A DNA stretch of 10,688 nt from Planctomycetaceae bacterium (GCA_005789975.1 SXWC01000002.1:1-10688); one strand, 5' to 3'. Numbered from the stretch's first letter, positions 1-5,770 are shown. The notes: a model not told the origin generated them from the letters alone. Numbers and translations are program-made.

Positions 1-65
1 GCGTGCTGCTCGCCACGCGACAAGGCGGAGAATGTGTGGATCAGTTCGACGGCGACGTCGCTCAT
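1..65 (-). CDS. Small protein, N-terminus only (possible first integron cassette gene)
   Basis: Seen: on the minus strand an ATG at 65 opens a frame with no stop to the window edge. It encodes 21 residues beginning MSDVAVELIHTFSALSRGEQ. A Shine-Dalgarno GAGGA lies at 77-73, seven bases before the start, which fixes the start. Nothing more can be read because the gene runs off the left end. The amphipathic helix-like beginning resembles the N-termini of short antitoxin or addiction-module proteins, but that is only an impression. Context: it is on the same strand as, and downstream of, the integron integrase, separated by a repeat-bearing non-coding stretch. Its start codon sits directly after an 18-base sequence that is repeated at 189-206. 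This is how a promoterless cassette gene usually lies relative to a recombination core, so it is inferred to be the first cassette of an array. Confidence 0.5.
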   Translation of the reverse strand, partial: MSDVAVELIHTFSALSRGEQH

Positions 66-206
66 GGATTAGTCCTCGTGAACATCGTTATACCCCACAC
101 GGTGACGGCACGCACTCGGAGCCCGCTTTCACGCGGCTAACCAGTATTTATGCGGATCAGCGTAGCGGCGGAGTATACCCCGATATACGGATTATGCCCC
201 GTGAAC
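66..206 (-). repeat. Pair of 18-bp direct repeats, 123 bp apart
   Basis: Seen: minus-strand 83-66 and 206-189 match at 15 of 18 positions, with shared GTTCACG at the 5' end and TAATCC at the 3' end. The first copy ends immediately before the ATG of the minus-strand partial gene and contains its ribosome binding site. The second copy leads into GTATATCGGG and no gene. The interval is 123 bases. The repeat may mark two recombination cores flanking a tiny ORF-less cassette, or a duplicated cassette 5' end. Confidence 0.5.
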
Positions 207-259
207 GAAGAGCGACGCAAAGCTTCCTATGGCTTGGGGTTACGATCATGTTGGCGAGG
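74..259 (-). repeat. Imperfect inverted arms with AAC/GTT boxes; candidate integron att site
   Basis: Seen: plus-strand bases 74-96 and 236-259 are inverted copies. About 18 positions pair, with 3 mismatches and bulges of 2 and 3 bases. The outer ends are CCTCGTGAAC (74-83) and GTTGGCGAGG (250-259), so an AAC faces a GTT as in attC R boxes. An inner CCCCGTGAAC at 197-206 pairs with the same right arm and would give a 63-base site, the usual attC size. Known: attC sites are conserved by structure, with terminal RYYYAAC/GTTRRRY boxes and extrahelical bases, not by sequence. The boxes here match only in AAC/GTT. Inferred: the recombination zone (attI or first attC) of the adjacent integrase. The 180-base outer version is long for attC, so the assignment is tentative. 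Confidence 0.3.
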
Positions 260-338
260 TGTGTTATGCAGCCAGAGATGCTGCGTAGCAGCGGAGGCCA
301 GTTCAGTTGCTGAGATCGGCCGAGCGACTTGCTCACCA

Positions 339-1349
339 TCAGTCACGGGCCGGTTGTCCGCCAAAGCCCTCGAGGGCATCCAGCGGGCTCGTCACCCCGC
401 GGCCACCGCGGTTGAGCACGTGCGTGTAGATCATCGTCGTCTTCACGTCGGTGTGACCGAGGAGTTCCTGAATGGTGCGGATGTCGCTGCCTTGCATCAG
501 AAGATGCGTCGCAAACGAATGCCTGAGTGAATGACATCCCGCGTGCTTCTCGATGCCGGCGGCAAGCACTGCGGCCCGCATCGCCTTTTGCATCTGCGTT
601 TCGTGGTAGTGGTGCTGGAAGTGCCGGCCGAGGAGCTGGTCAAAATAGAAACCCTTCGCGGGAAACACCCACTGCCACACCCAACTCTGGCCAAGGCCAG
701 GATATTTTCGCTCGAGCGCGTCGGGCACCCGCACCTCACCAAACCCACGCCGTACCTCGCGGTTATGGTGCATGCGGGTGGACTCCAGGTGCTCCTGCAG
801 CAACGATTTCGCGCGGTGCGGTAGGACGGAGATCCTGTCCTTGTTGCCCTTGGCCTCGCGGATTGTGATCTCGTTGGTCTCGAAGTCGAGATCCTTCACC
901 CTCAGCCGCAGGGCCTCCATGAGCCGCATGCCTGCGCCATAGAGGAGCAGCGCCACCATGAGTGGCACGCCCTGCATTCGTGCCAGCACTCGGTACACCT
1001 CGTCTGGTGTCAGCACCACCGGCAGCCGCCGCGGACGCTTCGCCCGCACCACGCCCTCGAGCGCACCGAGCGGCCGTTCCAGAACCGCACCATACAAAAA
1101 CAGCAGGGCACTGAGCGCCTGATTCTGCGTCGATGCAGACACGTGCGCCTCCACGGCAAGATGTGTCAGGAAGGCGTTGACCTCGGTCACGCCCAGGTCA
1201 CGTGGATGCCGTTTTCGATGAAAGAGCACAAAGCGGCGGATCCAGCGCACATACGCCTTTCGCGTGCTGGCCGACAGATGTCGGGCCATCGCCGCATGCG
1301 CGACCTGATCAAGCAAGCGAGGCGGGTGGCCGCAAGGAGAAGCATCCAC
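339..1349 (-). CDS. intI: Integron integrase IntI (tyrosine recombinase)
   Basis: Function (known family): a site-specific recombinase that inserts and excises gene cassettes at attI and attC sites. Seen: counting from the GTG at 1349 the protein has 336 residues, with an N-terminal SAM-like core-binding domain (about 13-105) and a C-terminal catalytic domain. The full catalytic set is present: R142 ([13 protein letters not shown]), K167 (EAKGNKDR), H273 and R276 ([11 protein letters not shown]), H299 ([10 protein letters not shown]) and Y308 (MIYTH). The IntI-specific insert is clear: DALERKYP about 210-217 and WVWQWVFP about 223-230. It separates IntI from XerC/D. Start choice: the frame stays open to an ATG at 1457, with another ATG at 1400. 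GTG 1349 is preferred because GGAG lies 9 bases upstream, the length equals IntI1 (337), and every catalytic residue is offset by exactly 4 from IntI1 (R146, H277, R280, Y312). The gene appears intact. Its 3' end, not its 5' end, faces the candidate att repeats and cassette gene. Confidence 0.93.
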   Translation of the reverse strand: MDASPCGHPPRLLDQVAHAAMARHLSASTRKAYVRWIRRFVLFHRKRHPRDLGVTEVNAFLTHLAVEAHVSASTQNQALSALLFLYGAVLERPLGALEGVVRAKRPRRLPVVLTPDEVYRVLARMQGVPLMVALLLYGAGMRLMEALRLRVKDLDFETNEITIREAKGNKDRISVLPHRAKSLLQEHLESTRMHHNREVRRGFGEVRVPDALERKYPGLGQSWVWQWVFPAKGFYFDQLLGRHFQHHYHETQMQKAMRAAVLAAGIEKHAGCHSLRHSFATHLLMQGSDIRTIQELLGHTDVKTTMIYTHVLNRGGRGVTSPLDALEGFGGQPARD

Positions 1350-1719
1350 GGCGAAAGTCTCCGGCGGGGGGCATGCGAGGAAAACGCAGGAATGGTACAT
1401 GCGTACAGTATCTGTAGCATGGCGGCAGTGCAAGCCGCCGCCTGCGGTAGCAGCCAAGGCTTTTCAAAACGCATGGCCGGCGGCGAGGCTGAGGGCGGTG
1501 TCGAGTCACCGCACGGAAGGCGGGCATGAAGAAGCGGGAAATCGGGGACGGGAGCGGACCGTTTGGTCCTGCCGGTCAAGCCGCCACGCCGCAGTTCAGC
1601 GCGCCGCAGTTCAGCGCGCCGACAGAAACGCAGCAAGAAAGCTGCTCCCGCTCCCAGTTTCCCGGCGTCACAGCGTCGAGGGCGCGACAATCGTCGCAAC
1701 GTTTCACGAAAGTCAGGCG
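1350..1719. other. Gene-free stretch upstream of intI
   Basis: No convincing gene on either strand. The overlapping open frames have shadow-like Arg/Pro/Ala-rich translations. It must hold the intI promoter if intI is transcribed separately from the genes upstream, but no clear -35/-10 pair was recognised. It contains a 15-bp tandem duplication (1587-1616). No GTT core paired with an AAC box was found on this 5' side, so an orthodox attI next to the intI start is not supported. A short GGCGT-CAG-ACGCC hairpin (1716-1728) overlaps the stop of the 49-residue ORF but lacks a T run. Confidence 0.5.
1587..1616. repeat. 15-bp tandem repeat, two perfect copies
   Basis: CGCCGCAGTTCAGCG occurs at 1587-1601 and again at 1602-1616, followed by a third partial CGCC. 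The unit is a multiple of three but lies in no convincing gene. Function unknown; replication slippage is a sufficient explanation. Confidence 0.85.
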
Positions 1720-1869
1720 TCAGACGCCAAGATACTCGTGGACGACCGTTGCCGGAGCGGCCTGCTCCGCTGCTTCATGAAAATCCGAGGGCAGGCTTTC
1801 AGGCTGCTCTCCGTAGGTCTCATGCACTGCGTGAATGACGGCCAGATATTCCGCGAAATGAGCATCCAT
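1720..1869 (-). CDS. 49-residue acidic small protein, unknown function
   Basis: Seen: ATG at 1869 is preceded by a perfect AGGAGG (1882-1877) with a 7-base spacer, one of the best ribosome binding sites in the window. This picks the start over the longer open frame reaching 1935. The protein begins MDAHFAEYLAVIHAVHETYG and ends at a TGA (1722-1720). It contains no lysine or arginine at all, 9 acidic residues and 5 histidines. That is far from the Arg-rich look of shadow frames in this GC-rich DNA and argues for real coding. No signal peptide, membrane segment or cysteine. Neighbours: 70 bases downstream of the two overlapping minus-strand frames and upstream of intI, all on the same strand. 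Family not recognised. The acidity could suit binding of a basic partner or DNA mimicry, but nothing shows that. Confidence 0.6.
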   Translation of the reverse strand: MDAHFAEYLAVIHAVHETYGEQPESLPSDFHEAAEQAAPATVVHEYLGV

Positions 1870-1939
1870 CGGTGGGCCTCCTGTGCAGGGGAAACCGCGG
1901 GGGATCGCTCGGCGTAACCAGCCATCCACCGGCAATCCC

Positions 1940-2269
1940 TCACCCGAGTCCGGCGAGCTCCGGCGAGAGCCACCTCACCATGGCGCTCGGCCTCGGCAGC
2001 AGATCAACCGATACGAACCCCGCCAGGCGGAGCTTGACCGGCACGTGGGCCTGCTTGAGCGCCCGGAGGAACGGTATCAACGGGGCCGCCGTCCGCCGTG
2101 CGGCCCAAGCGGTCCGCAGCGACGACATGGTCAGGAGCAGCCCATATTCGCCTGCTTCGATCACGACCGGGCGACCATCGAGCGTTCCCGTGAGTCGCCC
2201 GGCCAGAATCAGTTTGGGGACGTACCCGTGTCCCTCGTTCGGATTTTCATGGTTCCGTGCAGCACCCAC
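1940..2269 (-). CDS. Unknown protein; downstream (-1) frame of a possible frameshifted gene
   Basis: Seen: the frame is open on the minus strand and ends at TGA 1942-1940. From about 2211 downward the translation looks genuine: LILAGRLTGTLDGRPVVIEA, then a Leu/Ala-rich helical part with AAPLIPFLRAL and a tail LLPRPSAMVRWLSPELAGLG. Upstream of 2211 the same frame overlaps the neighbouring gene and looks like its shadow. The only possible independent start given here is a GTG at 2269, with no good ribosome binding site. An internal ATG (MSSLRTAW) would give a 67-residue product. The simplest reading is that this 90-residue segment is the C-terminal part of the protein whose N-terminal part is encoded at 2418-2209, joined by a -1 shift at 2218-2212, or that an indel has broken one gene in two. 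Family not recognised; the part seen has no transmembrane segment. Confidence 0.5.
   Translation of the reverse strand: MGAARNHENPNEGHGYVPKLILAGRLTGTLDGRPVVIEAGEYGLLLTMSSLRTAWAARRTAAPLIPFLRALKQAHVPVKLRLAGFVSVDLLPRPSAMVRWLSPELAGLG
2167..2218 (-). other. Candidate programmed -1 frameshift signal (slippery heptamer plus stem-loop)
   Basis: Seen, minus strand: zero-frame codons TCC CCA AAC TGA end the upstream gene, so CCCAAAC (2218-2212) is read as C CCA AAC, matching X XXY YYZ, directly before the stop. After a 9-base spacer (2211-2203) comes CCGGGCGAC (2202-2194), an 18-base loop, and its perfect complement GTCGCCCGG (2175-2167). A -1 shift continues as CTG ATT CTG GCC into the open downstream frame. 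Known: this layout is the standard -1 frameshift cassette, although CCC AAA is not among the strongest bacterial slip sites. Alternative: loss or under-calling of one C in a C-run gives the same sequence. Confidence 0.45.
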
Positions 2270-2418
2270 TCGGCATGCTCGGCACCGGGGCCGGTCCCGC
2301 TCGGAATCTTGATGTGCATGTTGTCGAACTCGTACGAAATCTCGGCCCGGCGACCGGTCAGGTTGTCGTAGAGGCCGATCAAGAGATCGGGCCATGTGTT
2401 CGTGTGGTTGTCTGGCAC
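2209..2418 (-). CDS. 69-residue unknown protein, possible N-terminal part of a frameshifted gene
   Basis: Seen: GTG at 2418 with GGAG (2430-2427) 8 bases upstream starts VPDNHTNTWPDLLIGLYDNL. It continues with a beta-rich stretch (AEISYEFDNMHIKIPS, WVLHGTMKIRTRDTGTS) and stops at TGA 2211-2209. The balanced composition differs from shadow frames. No ATG lies near the beginning, and the frame remains open far upstream only as antisense of the fasciclin gene, so that part is not counted. The residues just before the GTG (VLIPLGDTL) could also be protein, so the true start may be a little further upstream. The stop is followed without a break by coding-like sequence in the -1 frame; fused, the product would be 159 residues. 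Family not recognised. It is the first minus-strand gene of the block leading to intI, and divergent from the FAS1 gene. Confidence 0.5.
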   Translation of the reverse strand: MPDNHTNTWPDLLIGLYDNLTGRRAEISYEFDNMHIKIPSGTGPGAEHAEWVLHGTMKIRTRDTGTSPN

Positions 2419-2724
2419 GAGTGTGTCTCCGAGAGGGATGAGGACCTTGCCACTATAGCCGCGGAATCGCTCGGAGGAGTCGGTCGCTGGATGCGGGACC
2501 GCTGGTGCCGGGGCGGAATGACGGGCGGAGGCCCGGTTTTTTGAAGGCGACACAAAAGTCCACGCCGTCCGGCGGCCATGGTCGGGACACAGCCCCCGAT
2601 GTCGCCGGAGCGTTGTGGCGCATCGGGCCATCCGGGCCGGGTGAGGCTTGCCGATGGGTTGCACGCCGCTACAGTTCCCCCGGTTCCACCGGCACTCTTC
2701 TGCACCATTTCTGAAGGAGCTTTC
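2419..2724. other. Divergent intergenic region
   Basis: About 306 bases separate the minus-strand frames from the plus-strand FAS1 gene, so both promoters should lie here. On the minus strand TATAGT (2457-2452) sits about 35 bases before the GTG at 2418 but has no recognisable -35 partner. On the plus strand no convincing promoter was seen; the FAS1 ribosome binding site is at its right edge. A terminator-like plus-strand hairpin is at 2522-2542. Confidence 0.4.
2522..2542 (+). terminator. Weak terminator-like hairpin without an obvious upstream gene
   Basis: CGGGC (2522-2526), loop GGAG, GCCCG (2531-2535), then G and six T residues (2537-2542). No plus-strand gene precedes it in the window, so it either shields the FAS1 gene from read-through, ends an unrecognised transcript, or is chance in GC-rich DNA. 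Confidence 0.3.
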
Positions 2725-3216
2725 ATGTTGTTCCGCAGTTTTCACGTCGCGGTCACCGCGGCCGTCCTCATGTTCTCCAGCACGGCAGTCCTGAAGGCCG
2801 CCGACATCGTCGAAACGGCTGTCGGAGCCGGCACATTCAAGACTCTGGCAGCCGCCCTCGGGGCAGCCGAACTCGTCGGCACGTTGAAGGGAGAAGGCCC
2901 GTTCACGGTGTTCGCGCCGACGGATGAGGCGTTTGCGAAACTGCCCGCCGGAACGGTTGAATCCCTGCTGAAGCCGGAAAACAAGGAGAAGCTGAAGGCC
3001 GTCCTGCTCCTGCACGTCGTCCCCGGTTCGGTCATGGCGGCCGATGTCGTGAAACTCAAGGAAGCCAAGACCGCGGGTGGTAAGACGGTGACGATCTCCA
3101 CCGACGATGGCGTCAAGGTAGGCACGGCCAAGGGCATGGCGAAGGTCACGAAGACCGACATCAAGGCCAGCAATGGCGTGATCCACGTCATCGACGCCGT
3201 GATTCTTCCCGAGTGA
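2725..3216 (+). CDS. Secreted fasciclin (FAS1) domain protein
   Basis: Role (known family): single FAS1 domains are extracellular or periplasmic adhesion and ligand-binding modules; the partner is unknown here. Seen: 163 residues. The ATG at 2725 is chosen because AAGGAG (2713-2718) lies 6 bases upstream and a signal peptide follows at once ([17 protein letters not shown], probable cleavage after residue 25 in VLKA|AD). The frame is open further upstream to 2578 but that part has no export signal. The mature part is one FAS1 domain: [14 protein letters not shown] about 37-50, the H1-type motif [17 protein letters not shown] at 58-74, LLLHVVPG at 94-101, and the H2-type ending [14 protein letters not shown] at 150-163. 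It stops at the domain end, so it has no anchor. It stands alone with its own terminator and looks like a monocistronic gene. Confidence 0.93.
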   Translation: MLFRSFHVAVTAAVLMFSSTAVLKAADIVETAVGAGTFKTLAAALGAAELVGTLKGEGPFTVFAPTDEAFAKLPAGTVESLLKPENKEKLKAVLLLHVVPGSVMAADVVKLKEAKTAGGKTVTISTDDGVKVGTAKGMAKVTKTDIKASNGVIHVIDAVILPE

Positions 3217-3246
3217 TCGCGGCCCGACTCCCAGATCTCGATGTGG

Positions 3247-3281
3247 CGCCCCGCACGTCCCCGCGTGCGGGGCGTTTTTTT
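3247..3281 (+). terminator. Intrinsic terminator of the FAS1 gene
   Basis: A perfect 11-bp GC stem CGCCCCGCACG (3247-3257) pairs with 3264-3274, has a 6-base loop, and is followed by seven T residues (3275-3281). It lies 30 bases after the FAS1 stop codon. This is a textbook Rho-independent terminator. Confidence 0.92.
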
Positions 3282-3354
3282 GCGCGACGACGAAGCCGTC
3301 CGTGACGGTTTCAACTGTTCTTGGACAAAGTCGTCCACAACCCTGGTCCATGCG

Positions 3355-3392
3355 ATCGACCAGTGGAAACGCCCGGGGTTTCCCCGGTCGAT
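3355..3392 (+). other. Nested RNA hairpin
   Basis: ATCGACC (3355-3361) pairs with GGTCGAT (3386-3392). Inside it GGAAAC (3365-3370) pairs with GTTTCC (3378-3383). The two helices are separated by an AGT/CC internal loop and closed by a 7-base loop. That makes 13 perfect pairs in 38 bases and lies outside any gene. No poly-T follows, so it is not a terminator; it could be part of a structured RNA. Confidence 0.5.
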
Positions 3393-3556
3393 GACCGCCG
3401 TGTCTCGCTCGGGCAACCCGCCTTCGCAGTCCGGGGGCCGGCGAGGCACCCGGGCGGCTCGCAGGCCCCAGCCTTCCCAGGCCAAAAAAAGGGCTCATCT
3501 GCCGCATCTAGCCCATATTTGCATCGCATTGCCCGGTCTTGTAGTCTTTTTCGGGG

Positions 3557-3598
3557 CGTCTTCTTCCGTCGAACCGTGGACGTCGGGAAGACGTTTTT
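3557..3598 (+). terminator. Terminator-like (attenuator-like) hairpin in leader
   Basis: CGTCTTC (3557-3563) pairs with GAAGACG (3587-3593), followed by five T residues. Additional inner pairing, CCG (3566-3568) with CGG (3584-3586), is possible. It lies between the FAS1 terminator and the 3747 gene. If transcription of that gene starts upstream of 3557 this would act as an attenuator; otherwise it has no obvious gene to terminate. Confidence 0.4.
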
Positions 3599-3746
3599 CG
3601 CCTGCGTTCTTCGGCTCCGCCGGTCGTCAACTGCTCCTGTTCCGATCCACCTGTTGGCACGACCGTTCGTCCACCAGTTCACACAGTTCATCCATTCAAC
3701 GCCTCCATTGCTCAAAGCCTCCACACCTCAAAATAGGAACCTTCCG

Positions 3747-4133
3747 ATGATCCTTCGTCGTGTCATGGTCGCCGTCGCTGTCACTGCCGGCCTGGTTCTC
3801 CCCCTGCCCGCGTTCGCTGGTGGTGCCGGCGCGACCGTTCCGGTTCGGATGAAGAACGTGGGCCGGCTTGCGGTCGGCGTCAACGCCGTCTCCGGTGCGC
3901 CGTCGTCGTCCAAACTCCTGACGGGTGGCCGCAACATCTCCCCCAACGCCGTCTCGCAGTTCATGGTGAGGCCGGGTAGTTTCACCGCAGCCGCCGCCAA
4001 GCCGTCGGCCCCCTCGGTCGTCAACAAGGTGCGGTCGTTCGAGAGCCGCACGTTCAAGACGATCTATCTCTACGCCTCGCAGGACGGTACGACGGCCACC
4101 CTGGTCGGTGCACCGGGTGGCGTGAAGTTCTGA
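3747..4133 (+). CDS. Small exported protein, unknown function
   Basis: Seen: 128 residues from ATG 3747, with AGGA at 3735-3738 as ribosome binding site. The frame is open upstream to 3321, but only this start gives a signal peptide: MILRRVMVAVAVTAGLVLPL, cleavage expected after AFA (about residue 24). The mature protein begins with a Gly/Ala stretch, is rich in Ser, Ala, Val and Thr, and basic, with no cysteine. It includes VPVRMKNVGRLAVGVNAVSG and ends FKTIYLYASQDGTTATLVGAPGGVKF. There is no membrane anchor or recognisable catalytic motif, so it is probably a periplasmic or extracellular structural or surface protein. Family not recognised. Neighbours: a long structured leader upstream; the stop codon lies inside a 10-bp tandem repeat. 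A separate transcription unit from FAS1 is implied by the strong terminator between them. Confidence 0.8.
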   Translation: MILRRVMVAVAVTAGLVLPLPAFAGGAGATVPVRMKNVGRLAVGVNAVSGAPSSSKLLTGGRNISPNAVSQFMVRPGSFTAAAAKPSAPSVVNKVRSFESRTFKTIYLYASQDGTTATLVGAPGGVKF

Positions 4134-4160
4134 GCAACGGTCAGCAACGGTCAGCAACGG
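4131..4160 (+). repeat. 10-bp tandem repeat overlapping a stop codon
   Basis: Three head-to-tail units of TSAGCAACGG (4131-4140, 4141-4150, 4151-4160), then a degenerate TCAACGGGGG. The first unit carries the TGA stop of the small exported-protein gene. Ten is not a multiple of three, so copy changes would not alter the protein but would change the 89-base spacing to lnt. Confidence 0.85.
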
Positions 4161-4222
4161 TCAACGGGGGTCATCGAGGGCCACCGGGCAGCCTTCTCTC
4201 CGGGCCGGTCTTCTCCTTCCGG

Positions 4223-5770
4223 TTGTCCACCGCGGTGACTCGCGTCGCAGGCATCGTCGCCGCAGTCAGCGTTGCCGTGCTCGCGGCGGCTCCGTGGCTT
4301 GATCAGAGGCTCGTCTGGAGCGGCTGGCTGGCGATGGCGGCGGCGCTCGTCCTCGCCACCGGGCGGCATGGGTGGCGGCACGAACTCCTCATTCTCCTGG
4401 CAGCCATCGTCAGCCTCGCACAGGCGTTCCACTGGGCACCCTGGGCGCTGGCCGAGGCGATGCGGGCCGACTTAAAAACGGGGTTCCTGTTCGCCGCCCC
4501 GATCGTGCTCTGGGACGCCTGCCGGCTTGCGCTGCCCTTTTTTTTCCTGGCCCGCACGGTCCGCGATCCCCGGGTGGCATGGCTGCCTGCGGCGTTGGTC
4601 GCCGTGGTCGCCGAGGGGATGATTCCGAGCGTGTTTCCCTGGAAGTTCGGCACCAGCCAGATGGCATGGCCGATCACGATGCAGTCGGCGGACCTGCTCG
4701 GACCGGAGGGCCCCACATTTTTTCTCTTCGCGCATGCGGGGAGCCTTGTGGTGCTCTACGGTCTCGCCGCGGGCCTGGTGCCGCGGCGTGTCCCGGTCAT
4801 CGGCGTCGCCGCGGTCGTGTTATCGGCGGCGAACCTCGGCTATGGCTGGTGGGCCATGGCCGCCACCGCGGAACGGGCGGCTCTGGCGCCGACGTTTCGA
4901 GTGGCGGTCGTGCAGGCGAATCCCGACGACACGTCCGGGATCGACGACCTCCGGCGGCTCACCCGGAACGCCTGCCAGCCGGTGGCCGGCCGGCTGCCCG
5001 ATCTCGTCTGCTGGCCCGAGTGCAGCGGCGGATCCTATGAGGAGGGGCTCGAGTCGTTTGCCGACGAGGAGACGGTGCAGCGGCGGTCGCGGCCGCCGCT
5101 GCAGGGCCTGCGGCCGCTGCCCGACCCCCCCTGCCCGCTCCTGCTGGGCGGCAAGATCTATCGCGGCTACCCGGAAAAACCCCGGGAGATTTTCCAGGCC
5201 GCCCTGCTGATCGACGCGGCGGAGCGGCTGGTGGGCTGCTCCCACAAACGGCACCTCATGCCCTTTGGCGAGTATGTGCCCGGGGCCGATCTGATGCCCA
5301 GCCTGCGGCTTTATTTTCCGATGGAGGACGAGTTTGCGGCGGGCACGACCGGCACGGTGCTCGAGTGCGGCGCCGCCCGGCTCGGCACGCTGCTCTGCTA
5401 CGAGGACATGGTGCCGGAGGCGTCGTCTTCGCTGGTGAACCGCTCCGCCAACGTGCTCGTCTCGCTCATCAACGGATCGTCCTTCACCGCGACGCTCACG
5501 CTCACGCAGCATCGACTCCTGGCGCAGTGCCGTGCGATCGAGAACCGCCGCTCCCTCGTCCGCTGTTCGGCCACCGGGGAGACCTGCGTGATCTCGCCGT
5601 TGGGTACCATCGACGCGCGGCTGCCACCGGGGAAGCCCGGCTTCCTGATCGCCGATGTGCCGCTGCTCGAGGGGCAGACCGTGGCGACCCGGTTCGGCCG
5701 CTGGTTTCCCGTCGCCTCCGCGCTCGCCCTCGCCGTGGGCTGGGCCTGGCGCCGCGGCAGCCCGGCGTAA
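4223..5770 (+). CDS. lnt: Apolipoprotein N-acyltransferase (Lnt)
   Basis: Reaction (known): transfers an acyl chain from phospholipid to the N-terminal cysteine of apolipoproteins in the inner membrane, the last step of lipoprotein maturation. Seen: 515 residues. Several hydrophobic segments fill residues 8-210 (e.g. 33-46, 55-70, 86-111, 167-186, 191-210), then a periplasmic nitrilase-type domain 225-480 and a last membrane helix about 494-509. Catalytic triad: E266 (CWPEC), K342 (HKRHLMPFGEYVP), C392 (LLCYED). E350 and Y393-E394 match other essential E. coli positions (E343, Y388, E389). Differences: the usual NDAWFG reads NGSSFT, and no tryptophan stands where E. coli has W237 in the acyl-binding arm. 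The start is uncertain: TTG 4223 as given, or GTG 4235; neither has a clear ribosome binding site. No obvious terminator separates it from the gene before. Confidence 0.9.
   Translation: MSTAVTRVAGIVAAVSVAVLAAAPWLDQRLVWSGWLAMAAALVLATGRHGWRHELLILLAAIVSLAQAFHWAPWALAEAMRADLKTGFLFAAPIVLWDACRLALPFFFLARTVRDPRVAWLPAALVAVVAEGMIPSVFPWKFGTSQMAWPITMQSADLLGPEGPTFFLFAHAGSLVVLYGLAAGLVPRRVPVIGVAAVVLSAANLGYGWWAMAATAERAALAPTFRVAVVQANPDDTSGIDDLRRLTRNACQPVAGRLPDLVCWPECSGGSYEEGLESFADEETVQRRSRPPLQGLRPLPDPPCPLLLGGKIYRGYPEKPREIFQAALLIDAAERLVGCSHKRHLMPFGEYVPGADLMPSLRLYFPMEDEFAAGTTGTVLECGAARLGTLLCYEDMVPEASSSLVNRSANVLVSLINGSSFTATLTLTQHRLLAQCRAIENRRSLVRCSATGETCVISPLGTIDARLPPGKPGFLIADVPLLEGQTVATRFGRWFPVASALALAVGWAWRRGSPA

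Larger units (their letters stand above)
3282..3746 (+). promoter_or_regulatory. Long non-coding region / structured leader before the secreted-protein gene
   Basis: About 465 bases without a convincing gene. Open frames on both strands are Arg/Pro-rich shadows. Visible structure: a nested hairpin (3355-3392), a GC-rich stretch with complementary C- and G-runs (about 3410-3482), an A7 run at 3483-3489, and a terminator-like hairpin (3557-3598) about 150 bases before the next start codon. After 3640 the sequence becomes C/T/A-rich and apparently unstructured, like an untranslated leader. The promoter of the gene at 3747 must lie here, but no reliable -35/-10 pair was identified. No known riboswitch class was recognised. 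Confidence 0.4.

Noticed and set aside
74..206. Short direct repeats as a CRISPR array
   Set aside because: Only two degenerate copies at 123-base spacing, with no cas genes and no regular spacers.
1187..1699. 170-codon minus-strand frame overlapping the start of intI
   Set aside because: Overlaps intI in another frame, is low-complexity Arg/Ala/Pro-rich, and runs through the 15-bp tandem repeat; no supporting motif.
1526..1780. 84-codon plus-strand frame starting MKKREIGDGSGPF
   Set aside because: The start looks plausible, but the rest is Gln/Ser/Arg-rich, consists partly of the tandem repeat, and overlaps the better-supported 49-residue gene on the other strand.
3410..3482. Cobalamin or other known riboswitch in the GC-rich leader
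   Set aside because: Some complementary C/G runs, but no conserved core of a known riboswitch class could be recognised.
2209..3507. 432-codon minus-strand open frame across the FAS1 gene
   Set aside because: Most of it is antisense to the FAS1 gene and has the Arg/Gly/His-rich composition of a shadow frame. Only its last about 70 codons look coding and were kept as a separate entry.
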